Assembly: GCA_900548765.1 (NCBI GenBank)
Contig: URLU01000160.1
Coordinates: 1-5,269 of the forward strand
Direction of reading: 5' to 3'
Source of the DNA: an uncultured Lachnobacterium sp.
GTDB taxonomy: Bacteria > Bacillota > Clostridia > Lachnospirales > Lachnospiraceae
DNA: 5,269 nucleotides
The notes beneath the pieces were generated by a model. It had not been told where the DNA came from, did no database searches, and worked only from the letters and a program-made list of their open reading frames with translations. Shown here piece after piece: positions 1 to 5,269 of this stretch. The stretch's first letter is position 1; each line of letters begins with the position of its first letter. Both the position numbers and the translations under genes were made by a program.

Positions 1-689
1 AGCTTGGTATCGGCGGCATGCCAAATGCTGTTGGCTCTCTTATCGCTGAATCAGACCTCAAGGATCTGGGTGTAAATACAGAGATGTATGTAGATGCATT
101 TGTTGATATTTCAAGAGCTGGCAAAATCACTGGTGCCCACAAGAGCATAGACCGTTATCGTCAGACATATGCTTTTGGTGCCGGTACAAAAAAGATGTAC
201 GATTTTATGGATGAGAATCCGGAGCTTATGAGCGCACCTGTTGAGTACACAAATGATATAAACACTATTGCAGCCCTTGATAACTTTATCTCAATTAATA
301 ACTGTGTAGATATTGATATCTTCGGACAGATTAGTGCTGAGTCATCAGGCACAAAGCATATCAGTGGAGCAGGCGGACAGCTTGACTTCGTATTAGGTGC
401 TTACCTGTCAAAGGGTGGAAAGAGCTTCATGTGCTGTTCTTCTACATTTACAGACAAACAGGGAGTAATGCATTCCCGCATACGCCCTACACTTGCCGAG
501 GGTTCTATCGTTACAGATACCCGTGCTAATTCACACTATCTGGTTACAGAGTATGGTATGGTAAATGTTAAGGGACTTTCTTCTTGGCAGAAGGCTGAGG
601 CAATTATCTCTATCGCACATCCTGATTTCAGGGATGAGCTGATTAAAGAGGCTGAGAAGATGAAGATCTGGAGACGGTCAAACAAATAA
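1..689 (+). CDS. but: Butyryl-CoA:acetate CoA-transferase, C-terminal half (5' end outside window)
   Basis: This is the C-terminal half of an acetyl-CoA hydrolase/transferase family enzyme, most likely the cytoplasmic transferase that moves CoA from butyryl-CoA to acetate in the last step of butyrate formation. The frame is open from base 3 and ends in TAA at 687-689. About 229 residues are present, against roughly 440-450 for the family. The visible start reads LGIGGMPNAV, matching the family's first CoA-binding glycine loop (GxGxxxNAV). It is followed by TEM, whose Glu (bases 81-83) aligns with the glutamate that forms the enzyme-CoA thioester. The second loop, GAGGQLDF, lies at bases 366-389. 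The C-terminus, with SRIRPTLAEGSIVTD, VTEYGMVNVKGLS and IAHPDFRDELIKEAE, is typical of the gut Lachnospiraceae butyryl-CoA group. The related 4-hydroxybutyrate CoA-transferase is the main alternative, and the missing N-terminal half prevents a firm choice. The ATG at 18 is internal and is not the start. The first two bases belong to a codon begun outside the window. Confidence 0.88.
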   Translation, partial: LGIGGMPNAVGSLIAESDLKDLGVNTEMYVDAFVDISRAGKITGAHKSIDRYRQTYAFGAGTKKMYDFMDENPELMSAPVEYTNDINTIAALDNFISINNCVDIDIFGQISAESSGTKHISGAGGQLDFVLGAYLSKGGKSFMCCSSTFTDKQGVMHSRIRPTLAEGSIVTDTRANSHYLVTEYGMVNVKGLSSWQKAEAIISIAHPDFRDELIKEAEKMKIWRRSNK

Positions 690-707
690 ACTTGTTTTGG
701 TTTGTGG

Positions 708-925
708 GCTTACCGCTTGAGGGGTTTGGTAATCTCCTAGCATACAGTTATTCGTCAGAAAAAATATGAAGTCAGCCACGGGATGTAATCGAAGATAGGG
801 CTTACAGAGTTTGTAGGATTTAGACGTTGCCTTGGTTAATGGTACCCCGTGGCAGTTCATATTTTGTTCTGCCAAACAACTGTATGCTATCCGATTATCG
901 AAGGATTTCTTGCGGGAAGCTTTTT
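708..925 (+). ncRNA. Long rod-shaped structured RNA, family not assigned
   Basis: The gap between the CoA-transferase and the metal sensor folds into a nested series of helices. The basal stem pairs 708-716 with 912-920 (one A·G mismatch). Next, 725-734 pairs with 893-902 (10 bp, two G·U), 738-749 with 878-889 (12 bp, perfect), 756-770 with 856-871 (15 bp, one bulged G) and 775-782 with 846-853 (8 bp, perfect). The 63-base apex (783-845) holds a hairpin, 801-806 with 812-817, and a weaker one, 828-831 with 841-844. Five T residues follow the basal stem directly. The T-run and the G·U pairs, which would be C·A mismatches on the other strand, indicate the plus strand. A single long rod of about 215 nt resembles 6S RNA in general form, but the internal loops look small and the branched apex is atypical. 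The raiA RNA or another clostridial motif is also possible. It could be an independent RNA or the structured 3' end of the upstream transcript. I see no convincing promoter of its own. Confidence 0.68.
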
Positions 926-948
926 ATGGATATGGCACTATATATGCT

Positions 949-964
949 GACCCAACAGTGGGAC
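949..964. promoter_or_regulatory. Possible metal-repressor operator (C-tract/G-tract dyad)
   Basis: The sequence CCCA (951-954) and its inverted copy TGGG (959-962) are separated by ACAG, about 35 bases before the start of the CsoR-family gene. Operators of CsoR and RcnR family repressors are short dyads with a C-tract facing a G-tract, and these repressors commonly control their own gene. The site lies just after an AT-rich TATATAT (939-945). It also falls within the spacer of a weak promoter-like pair, CTGACC (947-952) and TATCTT (970-975), although that pair would leave a very short leader. The dyad is short and could be chance. The role is an inference from position and pattern. Confidence 0.3.
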
Positions 965-998
965 TTCAATATCTTAGAAAAAAGGAATCAATTAATTT

Positions 999-1430
999 AT
1001 GAATAATAGCGACAAAGCAGTAACTGCAACTGAACATGTGCATATGATGGATGACGGCACTGTAATTTCTCACAGTCATGGCGATATGCTCAATCATGAT
1101 GATGAGCACAGTCACGACAATATGCACGTCCATGATGATACTCACACCCATAATGGTTCTCACCCACATCACCACGAGAACACCAAGGCTGTCCTAAACC
1201 GCATGAGCCGCGCAATAGGTCACATGGAGTCCATCAAAACCATGATTGAGAATGGACGTGACTGCACTGAGGTGCTGATTCAGATTGCAGCTGTCCGCTC
1301 TGCTATCAATAATGTAGGAAAAATCATTCTTGAGGACCACATCAACCACTGTATTGTGGATGCTGTGGAGACTGGAGACGAGCAGGCTCTCAAGGATTTG
1401 AACGATGCTATTGAGAAGTTCGTCAAATAA
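999..1430 (+). CDS. CsoR-family metal-sensing transcriptional repressor with His-rich N-terminus
   Basis: The protein has 143 residues in two parts. Residues 1-60 form a disordered-looking extension with 15 histidines, many in HxH or DxH patterns, ending in HPHHHE. Residues 61-143 are a complete all-helical CsoR/RcnR (DUF156) domain, resembling Bacillus subtilis CsoR in the stretches ENGRDCTEVLIQIAAV and ILEDHINHCIVDAVETGD. Cys89, His114 and Cys118 have the same spacing (25 and 4) as the Cys-His-Cys Cu(I) ligands of CsoR, which favours copper over the Ni/Co type (Cys-His-His). The residue before the first Cys is Asp rather than the Tyr of B. subtilis CsoR. Members of the family bind DNA as tetramers or similar oligomers and release it when metal binds. 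The His-rich arm may bind Ni, Zn or Cu, but this is inferred. Start: the ATG at 999 has an AAAGGA at 981-986, a rather long 12-base spacing, and no better start is visible. No metal transporter or chaperone lies nearby, so the target genes are not in view. Confidence 0.88.
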   Translation: MNNSDKAVTATEHVHMMDDGTVISHSHGDMLNHDDEHSHDNMHVHDDTHTHNGSHPHHHENTKAVLNRMSRAIGHMESIKTMIENGRDCTEVLIQIAAVRSAINNVGKIILEDHINHCIVDAVETGDEQALKDLNDAIEKFVK

Positions 1431-1453
1431 AATATAGTACTTTTAGCCTTATT

Positions 1454-1500
1454 AAAACCATCAATTTCTGTCAGAGATTGGTGGTTTTGTCATATTTTGT
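1454..1500 (+). terminator. Intrinsic terminator after the metal-sensor gene
   Basis: A 16-bp stem pairs 1454-1469 with 1473-1488 (two G·U pairs) around a three-base GTC loop. The right arm runs straight into TTTT, with further T-rich sequence after it. It starts 23 bases after the TAA of the CsoR-family gene. This separates that gene from the LTA synthase-like gene downstream. The left flank is A-rich, so weak activity on the other strand is possible. Confidence 0.85.
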
Positions 1501-1565
1501 TCATTTTTTATTCACATTTTACAATAACCCTCGCTTTACGCCTTTTTTTTCATACATTATTGCTC

Positions 1566-1594
1566 TTGTTTTTGTTATTATTTTTGACTATATT
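1566..1594 (+). promoter_or_regulatory. Probable sigma-A promoter of the LTA synthase-like gene
   Basis: TTGTTT (1566-1571) and TATATT (1589-1594) are 17 bases apart, which fits a vegetative promoter. Transcription would begin near 1600 and give a leader of about 20 bases that carries the ribosome binding site. The whole stretch 1490-1600 is T-rich, so other promoter-like matches can be drawn. The preceding terminator makes a promoter somewhere in this gap necessary. Confidence 0.45.
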
Positions 1595-1620
1595 TTTACG
1601 TAGTGAAATTGGAGGTAAAT

Positions 1621-3852
1621 ATGAAGAAAATTTTAGATAAAATAAAATCAATCCTTGTAAAGGCAGGACGCTTCTTATTTGTTAAAAAGGAGAAGGAGCA
1701 CTCAGCAAGATACAACAAGATTATTGACACAATGAACAAGTATTCACTTGTGGGTCATGCACTTATAGCACTTACAATCGTATTTTTAGTTGAGGTAATT
1801 TCAAGAAGAGATTTAATATCAGCATTCCAGTTTGTGGGAACACATACACTTGCTTACCTTTATAACTCTTTCCTTGTATTTGCATCACTGACACTGGTTT
1901 ACTTTTTCAGAAGAAGAGCTTTCTGGAGAGTTGTTATATCAGGTTTCTGGACAATACTTGGAATCATAAACGGCTGTGTACTTTCAAATCGTGTAACACC
2001 TTTTGGATATACTGATTTAAAATGTATACCAGAGCTTTTTGCTATGAACAACACAAGCTACTTTACAGCTGAGCAGGCTACTGTCGTTGTATTTGGCCTT
2101 GGCGCATTTGCACTTTTCCTTGTGGCTCTCTTCATCAAGGGACCTCGTTATCAGGGAAAGCTTCATTATGTAATGTACCCAATTGCCTGCCTGTCATTAT
2201 TCTTTGTAGGTATTCCACTTACAACTAATGCAGCACAGAGCACAAATATAGTAGCTGATTACTACACAAACATCGCCCAGGGCTATGAGGACTATGGATT
2301 TGTATACTCTTTTTCATCAAGTGTGGTAGACAGAGGTATGCAGAAGCCAGACAACTATTCAGAAGATACAATCGCAGCTATTGAGACAAATGTCGAGACT
2401 GCTGCTGAGCAGACAACAACAAACGGAACAGATGGTCCAAACATCATATGTGTACTTTTAGAGTCATTCTGTGACCCAGAGGAAATCAACTTCCTTGAGA
2501 CAAGTGAGGACCCTATTCCTACATTCCACTACCTTGAGGATAACTTCTCAAGCGGCTATCTCACAGTTCCAGTTGTTGGAGCCGGAACAGCAAACACAGA
2601 GTTTGAGGTACTTACCGGAATGAGCATGCAGTATTTCGGAACAGGCGAGTACCCATACAAGACAATACTTAAGAAAACAGATTGTGAGGCAATTGCTTCT
2701 GACCTGTCAAAGATTGGCTATTCTTCACACGTTGTACATAACAATGGTGGAAACTTCTATAGCCGTGCAAACGCTTTTTCAATGATGGGCTTTGACACTT
2801 TCACAAGTAAGGAGCTTATGAATATCACAGCACTCACTCCAAACGGAAGCTGGTCAACTGATGATATACTTGTAAACGAGACAATGAAGACCCTTGATGC
2901 TACACCAGGATCTGATTTTACTTATACTATTACAGTTTGTACACATGGTGATTACCCAACAGAGCCTGTAATTGAGAACCCTGCAATTACTGTGTCAGGT
3001 GTGGATGATGAGGCTCAGGTAAACCAGTGGACATATTATGTAAACCAGCTTAATGCTTCAGACAGATTTATTTCATCGCTTATTGATAGACTTTCACAGC
3101 GTGATGAGGACACAGTTGTTGTAATGTTTGGAGACCATCTTCCTACAATGGGACTTACAGATGATGACATGAAGTCAGGAAGCATTTACAAGACAAAATA
3201 CATCACATGGAACAACTTTGGACTTGAGAAAAAGGATGCAGACCTCTACGCATACCAGTTACTTGCTTCAATCACAGATTCAGTTGGTATCCATGAAGGA
3301 ACAATCTTCAATTACCATCAGACACAGTCTGACAGCGCAACATACCTTGAGGGACTTGAGAACTTACAGTACGATATTCTTTACGGAAAGCGTTACTGCT
3401 ACAACGGAGAAGACCTCTACCCAGCATCAGACCTTGTAATGGGAATTGATGATGTTGAGATAACAGACATCAGACCATCTGCTATCGAGGATAAGATTTA
3501 CATCTACGGCAAGAACTTCACACAGTCCAGCCGAGTATTCATAAATGGCGAAAAGGTTTCATGCACACAGGTATCTACCGGATTGCTTTCTATTAACACG
3601 GATGCTATATCGGATGGCGATACAGTAGTAGTAAACCAGATGGGTTCAAGCAATACAGTATTCAGAAGCTCAAATGAGTGGACTTACCTCGACCCAAATG
3701 TAGAGCATGAGACTGAGACTGAGACTGAGGTTTCTACTGAGACTGAGTCTACTGAGGTAAAGGATACTGAGACTACAGAAACTGAGAACACTGAAAGTAA
3801 AAATACAGAGACTGAAAGCTCTGAGAATAGTGGAGCTGCTGATAATCAGTAA
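1621..3852 (+). CDS. LTA synthase-like membrane phosphoglycerol transferase (sulfatase fold)
   Basis: This 743-residue protein resembles LtaS, which builds the polyglycerol-phosphate chain of lipoteichoic acid on the outer face of the membrane from phosphatidylglycerol. After a basic N-terminus there are five probable membrane helices, at about residues 42-59, 75-96, 100-120, 153-172 and 181-199. The extracellular sulfatase-type domain starts near residue 274. Its catalytic set is complete by comparison with Staphylococcus aureus LtaS: Glu281 in LLESF, Thr323 in GAGTANTEFE (nucleophile), Arg382, His442 in THGDYP, and Asp505-His506 in FGDHLP. Residues about 608-691 (ITDIRPSAIEDKIYIYGKNF, then SSRVFINGE) look like a TIG/IPT-type immunoglobulin-like module. 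The last 52 residues contain 15 Glu and 13 Thr and carry no LPXTG signal or membrane anchor. Start: the ATG at 1621 has GGAGG at 1611-1615, five bases away. A GTG at 1603 in the same frame lies before that site and is unlikely. The exact product (LTA or another glycerol-phosphate polymer) cannot be read from sequence, so no symbol is given. Confidence 0.9.
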   Translation: MKKILDKIKSILVKAGRFLFVKKEKEHSARYNKIIDTMNKYSLVGHALIALTIVFLVEVISRRDLISAFQFVGTHTLAYLYNSFLVFASLTLVYFFRRRAFWRVVISGFWTILGIINGCVLSNRVTPFGYTDLKCIPELFAMNNTSYFTAEQATVVVFGLGAFALFLVALFIKGPRYQGKLHYVMYPIACLSLFFVGIPLTTNAAQSTNIVADYYTNIAQGYEDYGFVYSFSSSVVDRGMQKPDNYSEDTIAAIETNVETAAEQTTTNGTDGPNIICVLLESFCDPEEINFLETSEDPIPTFHYLEDNFSSGYLTVPVVGAGTANTEFEVLTGMSMQYFGTGEYPYKTILKKTDCEAIASDLSKIGYSSHVVHNNGGNFYSRANAFSMMGFDTFTSKELMNITALTPNGSWSTDDILVNETMKTLDATPGSDFTYTITVCTHGDYPTEPVIENPAITVSGVDDEAQVNQWTYYVNQLNASDRFISSLIDRLSQRDEDTVVVMFGDHLPTMGLTDDDMKSGSIYKTKYITWNNFGLEKKDADLYAYQLLASITDSVGIHEGTIFNYHQTQSDSATYLEGLENLQYDILYGKRYCYNGEDLYPASDLVMGIDDVEITDIRPSAIEDKIYIYGKNFTQSSRVFINGEKVSCTQVSTGLLSINTDAISDGDTVVVNQMGSSNTVFRSSNEWTYLDPNVEHETETETEVSTETESTEVKDTETTETENTESKNTETESSENSGAADNQ
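3709..3838 (+). repeat. Degenerate GAGACT-type repeat encoding a Thr/Glu-rich tail
   Basis: Three perfect tandem copies of GAGACT (3709-3726) are followed by decayed variants of GAG-ACT-like codons to about 3838, all within the 3' end of the LTA synthase-like gene. The unit is six bases, so gain or loss of a copy adds or removes a Glu-Thr pair without shifting the frame. The encoded segment is acidic, low in complexity and probably unfolded outside the cell. Confidence 0.75.
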
Positions 3853-3864
3853 GTTTCTGATAAC

Positions 3865-3912
3865 AAAAGAGACGCTGCACTAAGCGTAATGTTTAGTGTA
3901 ACGTCTCTTTTT
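3865..3912. terminator. Long hairpin, probable bidirectional terminator between convergent genes
   Basis: Bases 3865-3884 pair with 3892-3911 in a 20-bp stem with one C·A mismatch and two G·U pairs, around a seven-base loop. The plus strand continues as CTCTTTTT, a good T-tract for the LTA synthase-like gene, whose TAA ends 12 bases before the stem. On the minus strand the stem ends in CTCTTTT followed by GTTATC, so it can also end the convergent ABC transporter transcript, whose stop codon lies 44 bases away. The plus-strand use is the stronger case. Confidence 0.85.
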
Positions 3913-3955
3913 ATATAGCAGCAAGTAACAAGCACAATAAATGAACAACATACTT

Positions 3956-5269
3956 TTAAACTTTATCCTTACCTATTTTCCCTTCCAATCTCACAGTCCG
4001 ATTGCATATATCCAAAATCTTGGGTCTATGGGTAATAACCACAAGCATCTTATCCTTATCCAGAATATCATCCAGGAATCTGATAATCCGCTCCTCCATA
4101 ACCGCATCAATCTCGGCTGTCGGCTCGTCCAGAATCAGCATATCAAAATCCCCCATCAAGGCTCTGGCAAGACCTACACGCCTCTTTTCTCCACCAGAGA
4201 GCTCACCTACCTTGTGTTCCTTAAAATTGTTGATATTTAAGGTGTCAAGCATGTCCTCGCTCAGGTTCTGGCTCCTGCCAAACCTTATGTTGTTGAGCAC
4301 AGAATCATCATAGAGAAAAATATCCTGAGGCAGCACCGCTATGCGCTTCTTGCAGGCTGATAGACTCATTGTCCTGCCATTCACCATGACATCACCAGAG
4401 GAAGGCTTTAGCTCACCAGTCAGCACATGAGACAGTGTTGTCTTGCCACAACCAGAATCTCCAACTATACCTATTCTGTCACCCTTGGAAATATCCATAT
4501 TGAAGCCATCGAAAATTTTCTCATCTTCCTTGTATGCAACAACTATATCCTGCAGCTTGATTTCTTCTATCTTTTCATCAAAACTGCTATCTTTCTCTTC
4601 ACCTACCAGAAGTTCCTCAAGTCTGTCCTCATTCACCTTTGCCTGCTGCATGCTGAGATTTAAGTCGGTCAGGTTCTGGATTGGCTCGCTCAGATAGGCT
4701 GTGTATGCGTAAATGCCAAAGATTGCGCCTACGGTGCATTTGCCTGATATAGTAAGCATTATTCCAGCCACAATCGCTATAATCGGCATTAAATTAATAA
4801 TCAGACCCGACAGTGACAATGCCAGCGACTTCCATAATTGAAGCTTGATGGTTCTCTCTCCCAGCACCTCTGCCTGTTCCTTATATTTTTGCGAAAAATA
4901 CTTTTCCCTCATAAAGAGCTTGATTGTAGGTATGCCCTCATAAAATCTCGTTGTGGTCTGCAAGAGGTCTGAGTAGCCCGCACGCTCCTCTCTTGAGTAT
5001 TTTCTCAGTTTAATATTGATACGCTTATATGAGAAAAAATAGGTGATACAGGCAGCCAGAAGCAAAACACCAATCAGGAGGCTGTAGTTAAAAATAAAGA
5101 AAAATGCCACAACCAATGAAATCACATTTATAAGCAGCATAGGCAGCCTAATCAGGCAGTTGTCCGCATACTGGGCAGCATCGTTTAATATACGATTGGT
5201 AATATCGCCACTCTGATTTTTGCAGAAAAATGAATAGGGATTTTTCACAACTCCCTCAAACATCATGGA
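3956..5269 (-). CDS. ABC exporter half-transporter (membrane + ATPase domains), N-terminus outside window
   Basis: This is the C-terminal part of a type IV ABC exporter in which the membrane domain is fused to the ATPase. The frame is open to the right edge, and the window shows about 437 residues of a family that is usually near 550-600, so roughly 100 or more residues with the first two membrane helices are missing. The methionines at the very edge are internal. Counting from the Met whose codon ends at base 5266, residues 19-29 (SGDITNRILND) match the first cytoplasmic coupling region. Membrane helices follow at about 43-60, 62-78, 150-172 and 177-193. The ATPase domain has an A-loop Tyr245, Walker A GDSGCGKT (269-276), Q-loop Gln314, signature LSGGE (356-360), Walker B LILDE with the catalytic Glu381, and H-loop His413. 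Two positions differ from the usual consensus: LSGGE for LSGGQ and AEID for the SALD D-loop. It should hydrolyse ATP. The substrate cannot be told, and a partner half-transporter may lie just beyond the edge. Confidence 0.9.
   Translation of the reverse strand, partial: SMMFEGVVKNPYSFFCKNQSGDITNRILNDAAQYADNCLIRLPMLLINVISLVVAFFFIFNYSLLIGVLLLAACITYFFSYKRINIKLRKYSREERAGYSDLLQTTTRFYEGIPTIKLFMREKYFSQKYKEQAEVLGERTIKLQLWKSLALSLSGLIINLMPIIAIVAGIMLTISGKCTVGAIFGIYAYTAYLSEPIQNLTDLNLSMQQAKVNEDRLEELLVGEEKDSSFDEKIEEIKLQDIVVAYKEDEKIFDGFNMDISKGDRIGIVGDSGCGKTTLSHVLTGELKPSSGDVMVNGRTMSLSACKKRIAVLPQDIFLYDDSVLNNIRFGRSQNLSEDMLDTLNINNFKEHKVGELSGGEKRRVGLARALMGDFDMLILDEPTAEIDAVMEERIIRFLDDILDKDKMLVVITHRPKILDICNRTVRLEGKIGKDKV

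Noticed and set aside
775..782. GCCAC core reminiscent of a cobalamin riboswitch
   Set aside because: The other conserved parts of that riboswitch are absent, and the bases form a perfect helix with 846-853.
840..853. TGGTACC followed by CCGTGG, similar to a T-box antiterminator
   Set aside because: There is no Stem I with a specifier loop and no aminoacyl-tRNA synthetase or amino acid gene downstream, and these bases pair in the rod structure.
678..875. Minus-strand open frame of 65 codons
   Set aside because: It lies across the structured RNA and the end of the CoA-transferase gene, its protein resembles no family I know, and the region's pairing explains the sequence better.
708..925. 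Reading the RNA as SRP RNA, tmRNA or RNase P RNA
   Set aside because: The SRP apical GGAAG/AGCAG signature, the tmRNA tRNA-like ends with CCA and the RNase P GAGGAAAGTCC element were not found.
966..1175. Minus-strand open frame of 69 codons opposite the metal-sensor gene
   Set aside because: Its Met/Ile/Val-rich protein is the complement of the His- and Asp-rich codons of the CsoR-family gene, so it is a shadow.
1603..1620. GTG start giving six extra residues to the LTA synthase-like protein
   Set aside because: The strong GGAGG at 1611-1615 would lie inside the coding region. It is placed properly for the ATG at 1621.
3218..3439. Plus-strand open frame of 73 codons within the LTA synthase-like gene
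   Set aside because: It is an out-of-frame shadow of the long gene, whose own frame carries the conserved catalytic motifs.
3694..3852. Possible cell-wall sorting signal at the protein end
   Set aside because: The tail has no LPXTG-like motif, no following hydrophobic segment and no basic end.
3941..4697. Several plus-strand open frames of 78-103 codons
   Set aside because: All lie opposite the ABC transporter gene, overlap each other in different frames and show no family features.
1..5269. Mobile element, phage, CRISPR array or defence system
   Set aside because: No transposase, integrase, phage protein, spaced direct repeats or known defence domain was seen. The repeats found are RNA or terminator stems and one coding microsatellite.

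Overview
The window (about 40% GC by eye, Gram-positive-style ribosome binding sites) most resembles a butyrate-producing member of the Lachnospiraceae, in the broad area of Roseburia, Agathobacter, Butyrivibrio, Pseudobutyrivibrio or Coprococcus. The main reason is the first gene, which reads as the C-terminal half of a gut-type butyryl-CoA:acetate CoA-transferase. The placement comes from recognising protein families, not from a database search.

Layout from left to right: (1) the 3' half of the CoA-transferase gene (plus strand, cut by the left edge, ending at 689). (2) A gap of about 310 bases without a credible protein gene. Most of it (about 708-925) folds as one long, nearly continuous rod of nested helices closed by a basal stem and followed by five T residues. 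I read it as a plus-strand structured non-coding RNA whose family I cannot name with certainty. (3) A 143-residue CsoR-family metal-sensing repressor with a 60-residue histidine-rich N-terminal extension, preceded by a small C-tract/G-tract dyad that could be its own operator and followed by a strong terminator. (4) A lipoteichoic acid synthase-like membrane phosphoglycerol transferase, with five membrane helices, a complete extracellular sulfatase-fold active site, a probable C-terminal immunoglobulin-like (TIG/IPT-like) module and a Thr/Glu-rich tail. It has its own likely promoter and a strong ribosome binding site. (5) A long hairpin that probably terminates transcription from both sides. 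(6) On the minus strand, the C-terminal part of an ABC exporter half-transporter running off the right edge.

The genes do not look like one operon or one defence or mobile system. They are separate transcription units: energy metabolism (butyrate formation), a structured RNA, metal-responsive regulation, cell-envelope polymer synthesis and an exporter. No transposase, integrase, phage gene, CRISPR array, tRNA or rRNA is visible. The items most worth following up are the unassigned RNA, the histidine-rich orphan metal sensor with its possible operator, and the unusual C-terminus of the LTA synthase-like protein.
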